DNA from: Carex sylvatica | Lineage: Eukaryota > Streptophyta > Magnoliopsida > Poales > Cyperaceae | Assembly: GCA_964058845.1 (NCBI GenBank) | Contig: CAXKVR010000026.1 | Coordinates: 124,001-188,000, forward strand | Reading direction: 5' to 3' | DNA length: 64,000 nt | Shown: piece by piece, positions 45,360 through 56,165 of the stretch | How positions within the stretch are numbered: position 1 is the stretch's first letter | Layout: every line of letters starts with the position of its first letter | Translations under genes and position numbers: made by a program | The notes under the pieces: model-generated | Databases searched by the model: none | Told to the model about the DNA's origin: nothing | What the model saw: the letters and a program-made list of their open reading frames with translations, nothing else

Positions 45360-47560
45360 AACAAAGTGTTTTCTCTGACACGCGTTTCTCGAGATGTTTC
45401 TCTTTTTACGATGCAAACGACGCATTTTTCAAATCGATTTCTCCTTTCTCTATCGCTTGCTAAGGCATAGATTGCCACTCTAAAATAGCTTTGAGTCGCT
45501 CTCTTTCTCTATGATCGCTCAAAGAAGAAAAACCTTAAATCGCGTTTCTCCAGCTCTGCGACTCTCCCCTCTCCGACACCGCGGCTCTTCCCTTGAATTC
45601 TCAGTCGCTCAATCTGTCTCGCCACTCAGTCTACCATGCTTAAACCCTAGCAGTGCATGTTCGCCATATCTGGTGTCCTTCCTTTACCTTATTGGAGCTT
45701 AATCCAATAGTTGATTTGAGTCTTCACCACCTTCTTGCTTTCTTGTTGTTGATTAGAGGAGCCCTATCTCTCTCTCCCTCTTCACCACCTCCTTGCTTGC
45801 TTTTTTTTTTAGAAAATCTACTTTTTTCTTCCTTTAATACAAATAAAATGTATTAAATAAAATGAATGCTTAATTTTTGTTGTTTAGTAACTTTGAAAAT
45901 GTGACAAGCAGGATCCATATATGACTTCAATCTGATTTATTTTTCTTTTGAGACAATACTTTGATTTTTTATTAAGGAAACGAAAATTTGAAATCTTGCA
46001 TTTTCATCAATGAATATTGATTAATGATGATTGATTTTGAGAGATTTATGACATTCTGTGATAGGGTTTGGATTTTGGGATTTTTATCGAAACCATCAAG
46101 TTGGGCATGCAATTAATTATTGTGATTTTCTACAAGCATGGTTAAAGTTTCCAAGTATCAGTTAATGAAATTTATTAGGTAAAAGATGGACTATAACTAA
46201 TATATGCTACATGTGCAGGGCTGATATGGAGAGCATTAGACACATATTTGCTCAATATGCATGTACAATGCAGATGCTCACTCAATTGTCACAAAATTTC
46301 ATATGCCTAACAGAATCAGTGAAGGCATTGTAGATGGAGGGAGAGGTGTAGACTTGTGTTCAGAGAAGAGGCTAAATCAGTCAGAGCACTGTAGATAGAT
46401 TTACCAGTGAGGTTGCCATATCATAATTAATAATTAATAGAGAGTTTTAAGTCTCAGACAGTGCAGTTCTTTACTGGTATTCATGGCTAATTCTAATGTG
46501 TAATTATGTGTAATATTTGATATCCATGTTTTACTTTAATTTTCTTTTTGAAATTTTGTAACCTGCTGACAGAGCTTGTGTCCTAATATCATACTTGGTG
46601 ATTTTGTTTTTCAATTACAGTGTATTATGTGTCGAACACTATATTTGTAATTTTGTCAAACAATTTAAGTCAGTTGATTTACTCTATTTATGTAACGGTC
46701 ATATGAACTTGCTAAACTGGTTGATAGATAGGTGTTTGTGGTACAACATCAATACTCATTTTTCTGATTATAAAATTAATGAAAATTTCCATTGAATATG
46801 TTCTAGTACATTACATATACTTCTTTGATTAATTAGTATTATTATGTTTGTGGATTGAAACAGAATTAATTCTCTTATGTGACAATCATGTGATGGGCAA
46901 TATAGCTTTTTACTCTTTTGTAATACTATAATAAATTTGTTATTCACACTTAGCTTGTATTCTTAATTCACCTTGCCGTAGTACACTGCCAATGAGCTTT
47001 TGCAAATTACCCCAGAAATTTTATGATACTTGAAAATAATATCATAAGTTTCTTGCACTTGCATTCAAGACCCAATATTTTCTGGAGGCATGCCATGGAT
47101 TTGCCGATGGATGTTTATAGGGTCCAGAGGCATTTTCTTTGGCATATGAAACCTGAAAAGTATGATTTATATCACATGGCGTTGCTTTCTATTTGGTTCA
47201 GCTGGCTTAACAGATCCAATCCCATTAATGATGCCATGTCATATAAATTAAGAAAATACAAAATTGTTTTATGGCATTAGAAAATTTCTTCTTTTGAATC
47301 TTGTAGGCCATGCAGAGCATGTGGGAGGGGACTACCTTCTTATGTTCTACTTTTTACAGGCTAAACTTTTTTGTGTCACTGGGGTTCAAATTTTTTTTTT
47401 TTCTTCCTCTATCATTTTGTACATTTCAGGTTTGGCGGTATTGTAATTTTTCTCTTTGCTTGCTTAGATGCTTGTTGTTAAAGTCCATATTTAGTAATCT
47501 GGTGCATTTGCGAAAGTGATAAATTGAAGAAGAAAGCTTGGAATATATAAGGATTATGTT
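45360..47560 (+). other. Gene-like island of uncertain nature
   Basis: 45360-45680 is GC-richer and CT-rich, with an AAACCCTAG word near 45643, like a plant 5' UTR or first exon. A TGCAG|G acceptor-like site at about 46215 precedes a short open stretch (MESIRHIFAQYACTMQML), and 46990-47290 has another 85-codon frame (47023-47277). None shows a known domain and the pieces do not join into a clear ORF. It may be a decayed gene, a non-coding transcript or cargo captured between copies A and B of the segmental duplication. Confidence 0.3.
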
Positions 47561-47564
47561 AGGG

Positions 47565-48115
47565 GTTTAGTATATATGTTTTGGTTGATGTTTCGTATTG
47601 AGATTTTGAATGTTGTTTTCTTTTGAAATTATGTATGTACTCTTTTTATATGATAATTGTTATAGATGTATGAGACAATGTTTTTTCATTGTAATGTTTT
47701 GACTTGTATTGATGAATTGTCACTTAAAATTTAAAATAAGTCTTGGATGTGATGTAATTTAAAAAATATGTAATCAATCTTGTCATATTTTTAAATCAAA
47801 CACTAAGGTTATTGTTTGCTTTTATTATATTGACTAATGCATGGTTATGCAATCAAAACTTAAATTTAATCACATTTAAAAAAGGTGATGAAAACAAATT
47901 TTTACTCTCCACGGCAATGTGTGGCCGACACTTGACTAGTTATTAAAAAAAGATAAAATGTTAACTTCATTTTTCGAACAATATAAATGGAATTTCATCA
48001 ATTTTGTGAAACCATAATTTCTTCCATTTGTGGTTCCAACTGCAACAAAAAAATTTATTTAGCCTTACAGATCTTGTTTCTTTTCGAATATGTGTTGCAA
48101 TTTGTAATAGTTTGC
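47565..48115. other. No feature recognised
   Basis: AT-rich non-coding sequence. Confidence 0.35.
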
Positions 48116-49009
48116 TATGATTAGAAACATAGTGTTGATGCCAAACTTGCAAAACATATACTTATGTAATTACATGATTATTACAGGGATAACTTGTATT
48201 AAAATTACAAAAAACATAATATTATTGGTCTAGTTAATCTTTTGGTAATACCTAAATCAGAGAGCAAAAAATTTAGTATACAGCTGTTAACACTTTTGAG
48301 TTATGAATATTAATAAAATATTTTTTGTGTGATTCGATACAATAACTAAGTGAATGTCAATACACAAATAACACAATATTTAAAATGGAAAAAAATGAGA
48401 TCTCTCGTGAAATTAGCTCAAGAAAAAAATATAGAATGGCCAAACTGCAAAATCTACAAAACACAAAAGGAACCTTTCTGGGTTTAAAAATAATACATTC
48501 CAATTTGTGAATTTAATAAAAAGGAAAGATAATATTTGAACTTCCGATCGTAGTTCTTAAATTACGACCGGACTTTTAAAATAAAATGTTGTTATCTCTT
48601 AAATTCTCAATTTCGCTTCTAATATTGCAGTTCGACTCTCAATCACATTGTTTGCTTTGCTCATTGCCAATACATATTAGATATATATTGGAAAAATATG
48701 TCGTTAAAACTTTATTATTTCAAAAAAAAAAAAAATTTGTTTTTTAAGAAAAAAAATAAAATACAAAATAAAATTTCACGTATTTGTAAATGTTGTCGAG
48801 CACTTTAAATACAAAAGTAACACAACCGACGATTCTTCAGAATCTGTTGATTCTGTAATACATTATCTTAAAATACGCAGCAATGATTTCCCTTTTTTCC
48901 TAACCTGGCAAAAGTTAGAATTGACTTATCACAAAATTGTAATAAATAGTTAAGTATCTCGTTTATGTGTGTACCAAATTTTATTGCAAATCTTTCGTTA
49001 CATATATAG

Positions 49010-49411
49010 GAGTTTGACTAGTATAACATCAGTGTCATTTCAACTTATATAACACAAATTCTAAAACCTATCCAATCGACTTCAAACGGTAAATTTAAAC
49101 CGTTCAAACCAATCCATTTCATTAGTTGTGCGTTTACATGCAAAATTTATAATTTTTCGAATTTATTTAGTATTAGAGTGGTCAAAAATGTGAGTTTTTA
49201 AGTTAATTTTAATACATTAATTTTTCAATATTTTTACCGTTTGATTTGATACTAAAATAACTCGAAAATATAAATTTTTTGTATGTAAACGCATCATACA
49301 TAATGTAAATTAGTTTGAACGGTTTAGATTTGCCGTTTAAAGTCGATTTGATAGATTTTAGAGTTAGTGTTATATAGGTTGAAATGACACTGATGTTATA
49401 CTAGCCAAATT
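49010..49411. mobile_element. Second copy of the 37662-38070 foldback MITE family
   Basis: Same ends (GAGTTTGACTAGTATAACAT and, reverse-complemented, GAATTTGGCTAGTATAACAT) and same inner landmarks (TAACATCAGTGTCATTT, AAATAACTCGAAAATATAA). It is more diverged and has no clear TSD. Confidence 0.8.
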
Positions 49412-50050
49412 CTATGATAAATATCAGCAAAAATATGTTTAAGAACTGCAATTGTATTTTGTATAAATTCACAATTGACACACTTTTGATCAATTCAATA
49501 TCCTATAATAGCAACGAGCCCAAAAAAAAAATATTTTCCTCAATTATTTATTCGGGCTCGATTGTTCTTGAACCTGAATTAAACAATTAGAATAAAACAA
49601 GCCCAAAAAATGCCAACTCAACCTTACGCTTGAATATTTTTGCAAGCCTTCTGTTTTTTGTTTATTTACAAATTGTTCGTCAATTTTGATGCAAAGGCAG
49701 CCCGTTATTTGCCTAAAAAAAAAAACTAGGAAAATTTCTTGCTGAATTTTTTTTCTTGGACTCTGTTCGGCCTGCTCAAGCTGGCAAGAACAATAAATAC
49801 ATTAGATGTGTTTTCTCCATAGTCGTATCAAGAGCATCATCACAATATGTAAAAATTGAAACTCAAATGGATTAGCTAAATTTAATCAATTGAAAGAAAT
49901 TTTTTAAGCATTGCACTAGTATTATTCTGTGCACTTTATTGTATTCCATCTATTTTCAAAGAAATATATCTAACATTTCTAATATTTTAATACAAAAAAA
50001 AAAAAACGGTTACCGGCTCAACCGGTTTTTTTTTTTTTTTTAAAAAAAAA

Positions 50051-50734
50051 AACAGAAATTTATATTTACTTTTTATTTTTTTTATGAAAATATTAGAAAT
50101 GTTAGATATATTTCTTTGAAAATAGATGGAATACAATAAAATTTAATTTATTAGAAAGACTGTAAGAAATAACCCGATCAATATTTTGCAGGCCGGATTT
50201 TTCGCGGCTGTAAGAAAAATTAATATATTTCATTATGTGTTCTTGTAAAAAAATAAAAATGTTTGGATTCTGAGTTATTGATCCCGGTTCAAAAGTCACT
50301 TATAGGTAATATAGAAATTATTGTGATCCTTCTAGTACATTTAATTTATAAAAAGTTGTATCTATTTAAAAAAAAAACTTTAAGTTATTTAATGATTGTT
50401 ATTCAAAAAAAATTCTCAAAATAGATACAACTTTTTATAAATTAAATGTACTAGAAGGATCACAATAATTTCTATATTACCTAGAAGTGACTTTTGAACC
50501 GGGATCAATAACTCAGAATTCATGCATTTTTATTTTTTTACAAGAACACATAATGAAATATATTAATTTTTCTTACAGCCGCGAAAAATCCGGCCTGAAA
50601 AATATTGATCGGATTATTTCTTACAGTCTTTCTAATAAATCAAATTGTATTGTATTCCATCTATTTTCAAAGAAATATATCCAACATTTCTAATATTTTC
50701 ATAAAAAAATAAAAAGTAAATACAAATTTCTGTT
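50051..50734. repeat. Large near-perfect palindrome, arms about 317 bp
   Basis: Arms 50051-50368 and 50419-50734 are inverted copies with only scattered differences, around a loop of about 50 bp. Shared words: CAGAAATTT, GGAATACAAT, CCGGATTTTTCGCGGCTGTA, TTGATCCCGGTTCAAAAGTC and TGATCCTTCTAGTACATTTA. A third partial arm (49938-49990) repeats the outermost 55 bases of the right arm in the same direction, separated from the left arm by A and T runs. Confidence 0.9.
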
Positions 50735-51199
50735 TTTTGTAAAAAAAAAAAAAAAAAAATTGGAACCGTGAAAAATTTCCACGGCTTAGGTATTTTTAAA
50801 ATTATTTTTAAATCTTGGTTATTTTTAATAAAATAAATTTTTTATTGGGTAAAAATTAAAATGTCGGCTCTAATATTACCAGAAATGCATTTGTCATGAC
50901 AAAGAAAGCTTCAATTTAAAAATGATGACTGTTTTTGTTAGAAAGAGTAGTTTGAAATCACTAACACATTAAAGTGCACACAGAATGAGTGAGCCGGTTC
51001 GTTTTGTTAAGTAAAGACCACTTTCTTTATGAAAAGACCTGCATAATAACATTAAAAAAAGAAACGATATTTATGTTAGACATATATATTAATGCCTAAT
51101 TTTCAAATAGTATGATGTTGGAGAAAACTCAATAAATTTACTATGAGATATATTACTACCTATATTTTTTTATAAAATTATATCAATTTATTATAAAAT

Positions 51200-52155
51200 A
51201 CAAGAAAATATAAAGTTTATATCCCAACAGGAATAAATGGAATTACATTTGTTTTAATTAGCCATAATTGATTCAAATTATATTTCCAAACACAACAAAA
51301 GGTTTGTTATTTTCTACAATATTTTTTTTTAATCTTTATTAAGATATGTAACAGTTAGTTGTGATCCAAAATAAAGTTTTGATTCTTTTATTTTTTAAAG
51401 ATTCACAATAGAAAATTTAATAAATTTTACGTATCCTTGTAATGTTTTTATTACAAAAACATTTAATATCTTCCTCATGCAAAGAAATTTTTTCTCATTC
51501 TTCATATCAAGAACTGCTTCACATGTGACTAAAATCAGCCTACAAACAGTAGAGATTTGAGCATCTTCATTCATCCCAATCACACAAATTTACCTAATAC
51601 GCAATACTCAGTACTCGCAAACTTAGAATATAAAAGTTCTAAAAAATGTCATAAGAAATAAGATTGAGTGATCATATAATTATGTAGGTTCTCGTCAATT
51701 TGATATCGTCGCAACAACTTGTTCCGAGATCGCACTACACTTTTTGAAATTGATGTTGCCAATTAAGAATGGGATGAAAATATTACGGAATCTTTCAACT
51801 TTTAGAGAACTTTATTCTGAAGTAATGTTTTAGACACTATTATATTTTTTTATATTCTTTTTCTTTTCTTTTTTCTTTTTTTTTAATTCGGGCAGAGACT
51901 GCCAGAGATTTAATATTAAAAACATAGAGAAGGGGTTACAAACCAGCACGAACATTTGCTTCACGAGAACAGTGTCATGCAGAACGTCCATAGAATATCT
52001 ACCTATGACAACTATAATTCTAAACCCCATTTCCAAGTTAAAAAAAAAGACACCCTTTATTATTTATTATTTATTTATAATGAAAAGAATTTAGTAGACA
52101 TTCAACTTGTATTTTTTTTTTTGATAGACAGTGGCAATTTGCCATCATCGGATAT
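51200..52155. other. Mostly featureless; possible retroposon tail
   Basis: At about 51846-51960 a T-rich run is followed by AATTCGGGCAGAGACTGCCA and ATTTAATATTAAAAACAT, like the reversed 3' tail of a minus-strand non-LTR element. No coding part is recognisable. Confidence 0.25.
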
Positions 52156-52163
52156 ATTGATAG

Positions 52164-52281
52164 AAAAAAGTTTACTTACAAAAAGTTCTAAGTATATAAA
52201 AATAACACATCCTCATTCTATATAAAAAAGTTTACTTACAAAAAATTCAAAGTATATAAAAATAACACATCCTCATTCTAT
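52164..52281 (+). repeat. 60-bp tandem duplication
   Basis: Two units with AAAAAGTTTACTTACAAAAA and AAATAACACATCCTCATTCT, offset by 60 bp, differ at only a few bases. Confidence 0.92.
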
Positions 52282-52289
52282 ACACTGAC

Positions 52290-53375
52290 GAATTCTAACC
52301 ACAAATAGTCAGTAATTCAATCCCAATATCCATACACTAGGAATTCTTTATTCATATGTCAATTTCTATTGCCGTATCACTTATCAGGTGGAGCATCTCT
52401 TTACAGATGTTCGAGAAAAGTCTTCTATTTCTTTCTCTCTACAAGGCCTAGACCCCGACGCCCAAACCACATTCCAAAGTCTCTTTCGAAGGTGTGACAA
52501 GTCTCGTCTCACCATTAGCCAGATCCTTCGACTATCTGTTCCCCCGTTAATTGAGAAATTATATTGCGTGACAAAACATTCCAGAAGCTCGCTGCATAGC
52601 TACAATCCCATAGGTTTTTATACAAAGGTTTTCGAGTCTCAAATCAGATCCCAGTCCAATTCAATTTGAGTCTCATTTACATAAGACGGAAAATGCCAGT
52701 CAAATGCGACTTCTAGCTATGAAATATCATAGCCTTTATTTTGTTTATTGCAAAAAAGCTGAAAAGTTAGAAAGCAATATTTTAGGCTACAATTGTAGCA
52801 TTGGTACCAAAATTAGCACCACATGATCAATAGCTCACATAAAACTCTAAAATTTAAATACATACATTACACAAATCAGATATCCAATTAAAAGTACCTA
52901 ATTAACAAATTACACTAACAAAGGTTAGCTCACAACCAAACGCACATCAAATTTAAATCCGGTGTCCACCTAACGAACACTACAATCATTTATTACGTAT
53001 TGATACTCCAACAATACACTTGAAACAACTCATGACTTTCCAAGTTATACAATTGCTTGTTATATTCAAAGCATATTACAAGTCTGCCCTCTACTCGGTT
53101 GGTTGAGACTTGAGAGTGCAGCACTGCAGCATATGGAATTTTCTTTTTTTATTTAGAAAAAGGAAGAATGCATAAAAACAAAACAAGCATCGTTGGTGTT
53201 AGATTTTCGAAAAGCTAACTCCACCGAAACATTATCTCTGTGGAGGGTGGAAAATTTTATCGGAGCCAATTTCTGATCCGCCGAAGATCTGTAATTAATA
53301 GTCAAATGATCAGTGATTCATTTTGTGATTCATAATTTGTTCTATTATGAATTACATTATATTAATATATATTTT
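52290..53375. other. No feature recognised
   Basis: A 93-codon open stretch at 52388-52669 lies in a GC-richer patch but shows no motif that I can assign. It could be a fragment of a repeat. Confidence 0.35.
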
Positions 53376-53384
53376 AATTTTCAA

Positions 53385-53610
53385 AGCTCAAACGATCTAA
53401 ACTACTTAACGTGACGTCATATGAAAATTTACTAGGATGCCAAATTTTATTTTATTTAGAATTTTTCTTATTATTTATTTAGATAGGTACTTTATCATTT
53501 GATTTAAAGTTTATGGACCATTCAAAAGTAGTGATTTTCTATTTATATAAAAAATAGTAACAAATTCTAAAAATATAAAATTTGGACTCCAAGTACATGT
53601 TAATTACTTT
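53385..53610. repeat. Diverged shared-core hairpin relict
   Basis: CCAAATTTTATTTTATTTAG, TATTATTTATTTAGA and the inverted AAAATATAAAATTTGG, with CTCCAAGTACATGTTAAT, mark an old member of the hairpin family. Confidence 0.5.
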
Positions 53611-53758
53611 GAAAATAAAAATATATATAACTATAGTACGGATCAAAGTGCACTATGCATAGCAGATAGCACTAACCTCACTCCTTTTACTCCTCTTTTA
53701 TTTTGTGGATTGAAAACTTACCTGATGTGAAAGTGAAAGGAAATATATACAAAAAAAC

Positions 53759-54420
53759 CCAATTTTTTTATTAATAGAAAATAAATAAATAAAATATCAA
53801 AATAGGAGATCGTTTCTGAGTTTTTTTGAGATATAAGTAGACCGAAATCAATTATCCCGTCCAAAGGACGGGACTAAATATCCCGTCCCGTGTAATCTTA
53901 TGTCAAATCGACCTTAATCAACTTAGTGGCGAAAAAAAAAATAGAATTTGAGAGACGGTACAATCAGACCTGTCCGAAAAAAAAAAAGAATTTGTGGTAC
54001 GGTAAAAGAAATTTCGTCCGCGGCTTAGACTGATGTTGCTATTTGGACTGCTCTTGCTGGTGCACATTAATTTTCTTACATCGTAGGCTTTACAATTTCA
54101 AAGATGTTTGACCATATGTGGTACTTGATTTTTGTAAATCAGGTGTCGCCCAGAGATGAGAGAGCTCGAGGAAATCCAATAAGTACCAAAATCTAGTGCG
54201 CTGGTTTTTTTGTTTTTACTTCGGACAGATCTGCTTAAACCGTCAGTCTTTTTTTTTTTCCGCTAAGTTGATTAAGACATAGGTTATCAGCGATATAAAT
54301 TGGACGGGATATTTAGTCGCGGAATAGTTCGTTCCGGTCTACCTATATCTCGAAAAAATTCAGAAACGATTCCCTATTTCGATATTTTATTTATTTATTT
54401 TCTATTATTAAAAAAATCGG
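53759..54420. mobile_element. TIR element with GGACGGGAT repeats, first of a pair
   Basis: The ends CCAATTTTTTTATTAATAGA and, reverse-complemented, CCGATTTTTTTAATAATAGA begin inverted repeats of about 180 bp. The flanking 9-mers CAAAAAAAC (53750-53758) and CAAAAAAAT (54421-54429) suggest a 9-bp TSD with one mismatch. The subterminal regions carry ATCCCGTCC and GGACGGGAT in both orientations. Confidence 0.7.
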
Positions 54421-54444
54421 CAAAAAAATGGTTGTCTATGGCTA

Positions 54445-54955
54445 TCCCCGTTTTTTTTCATAAATAATAAAAAAAAATTAAGATAGGGGTTTGTTTCCGT
54501 ATTTTATCGAGATATAGGTAGAACGGGATGATTTATTCCGTCTAGCTACAATGTTCTGGACAGGATAAACCATCCCGTCCAGATTAGTCCTCACTAATTT
54601 CACTTAGCAGAAGAAGAAAAAAAAAATTTCTTGAATGGGATAGATTATCTCGTCTGGTACTGTAGTATTTTTTTTTTCTTTCTTCTCTTTCTCTCATCTT
54701 ACATAATGAATTTTTTTTTTTAAATGCTACAGTATCGGACGGGATAATCTATCCCATCCAAGAAAAAAAAAATCTTTTTTTTTTCTCTGCTAAGTAAAGT
54801 TAATGAGCATTAATCTGGACGGGATGGTTTATCCGTCCAGAGCACTGTAGTTGGACGGGATAGACCATCCTGTTCTACCTACATCTGGATAAAACGCAGA
54901 AACAAATCCCTATTTTGATATTTTATTTATTTATTTTCTATTAATAAAAAATTCA
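54445..54955. mobile_element. TIR element with GGACGGGAT repeats, second of the pair
   Basis: Same family as the previous element, 25 bp away. The arms contain AGGTAGAACGGGATGATTTA, ACCATCCCGTCCAGATTA and their inverted matches. The interior has a second inverted pair (GATAGATTATCTCGTC against ACGGGATAATCTATC). The exact ends are uncertain. Confidence 0.65.
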
Positions 54956-54998
54956 GATGGTCATCCATCTTTAAGGCTATGTATTGACGGATGCAACT

Positions 54999-55161
54999 AG
55001 TAGATCTAAAAGAAAAGAACACAACAATTAGTAGACCTAAAAGAAAAGAACACAACAATTAATATAAGTTTCCAAGAGTGAGGCTATGGTAATATGTATA
55101 AAAGAAAAGAACACAATAATTAATATAAGTTTCCAAGAGTGAGGCTATGGTAATATGTATA
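54999..55161 (+). repeat. Nested tandem duplications (31 bp and about 61 bp)
   Basis: A 31-bp unit (AGTAGATCTAAAAGAAAAGA...) is followed by two copies of a unit of about 61 bp (AAAAGAAAAGAACACAA(C/T)AATT...GAGGCTATGGTAATATGTAT). Confidence 0.9.
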
Positions 55162-55449
55162 TTACGAATCAATTTGTGCTATAGATCTATATTTATATTT
55201 TTAGAGTTCAAATAGTCGATCTAAATTATTAAACACAATTTTTGTATGAAAATGCACTGAATGGATCTGATTAAAGTTCTAATAGTTTGTTAATGAACTG
55301 ACCTGATTCGAGATAAATTAAGTCTAGCTCAAACTCGCTTATTCTGATCCGAGTCTGTGAAGCTAGTTCGTTTTAACTCAATCCAATAATAAACGAGTTG
55401 TTACTGATCGAGCTACAGGCTAACCACGAGCCACAAGTTTTTTTGCTAC

Positions 55450-55770
55450 CTCTACTTTTGATCAATTCAATATAATATTCACTGCAACGAGAATTTTACA
55501 CATAGGTAGTTGAACACAATTCATTTTTTTAAGATTTAATGCAGAATAGGTCAATATAATTGCTACAATTTCATTTGCAATTTTATAAATGTAATATAAT
55601 TTCATAAATATATATTTTTTTTAATGAATTGCTTTCAAAACGTATGTTGGCAAATATATTAATTTTTATTCGCTCATCCATCTTAAAAATTTAATATCTA
55701 GGATGTATGATTTTCTTTTCTTTTTTCTGAAAGAGAAAGCAATAGAAAATTAATTACATGAGTGTAAGGC
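55450..55770 (+). repeat. Segmental duplication, copy C (partial)
   Basis: CTTTTGATCAATTCAATAT (also at 49483), GCAGAATAGGTCAA (compare 44101) and ATTCGCTCATCCATCTTA...ATCTAGGATGTATGATTTT with GCAATAGAAAATTAATTACAT (compare 44508-44595) match copies A and B in order. Confidence 0.6.
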
Positions 55771-55774
55771 TGCA

Positions 55775-56138
55775 CAAAAAGTTCATAGTTCGTGATTCGA
55801 TTTGAGTCTGATTCGGAAAAAATTCATAAATAATTTGATTCAAAATTAGTTCATTCTGAAACAAATTAAACCAGTTCGTTCGAATCTTATTCAAACTCAA
55901 ACTCAAACTGGGTATAGTTCGTTCGAAAATAGTTCGTGAACTATTTAGATTTGAATCTCAAATAATGCAACTAATGGCTTCAATCATCAATTTTTAATAA
56001 TGCAGGAACCAAACTTATATCATAGCTCAAAATTATTAATATACTGATAACTTATAATAGGAAAATACTTTAGCAGCGTAATAAATTAACAATAGAAATA
56101 AGTTTCATTTGACTAGGCTCATATCATGATTTTAATGA
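55775..56138. other. No feature recognised
   Basis: AT-rich sequence with repeats of TTCGTTCGAA and AACTCAAACTC. It ends at the abrupt GC rise near 56165 where Athila-type sequence begins. Confidence 0.4.
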
Positions 56139-56165
56139 ATCCAGCAGCGTAAAAGTAAGAAAATT

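Larger units (their letters stand above)
48120..51190 (+). repeat. Segmental duplication, copy B (expanded by insertions)
   Basis: The landmarks of copy A recur in the same order and orientation (GCCAAACTTGCAAAACATAT at 48140, AATAAAACAAGCCCAAA at 49592, TGCATTTGTCATGACA at 50886, AAAGACCACTTTCTTTAT at 51015, GGAGAAAACTCAATAAA at 51120). The copy is 3.1 kb instead of 1.3 kb because it holds the foldback MITE at 49010-49411 and the palindrome at 50051-50734. Confidence 0.72.

Noticed and set aside
50102..50693. Two near-identical small proteins on opposite strands (MTFEPGSITQN...)
   Set aside because: They are the two arms of the palindrome at 50051-50734 read in mirror image, not genes.
52388..52669. 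93-codon open stretch in a GC-richer patch
   Set aside because: No recognisable family and no supporting gene structure. Mentioned only in the description of the stretch.
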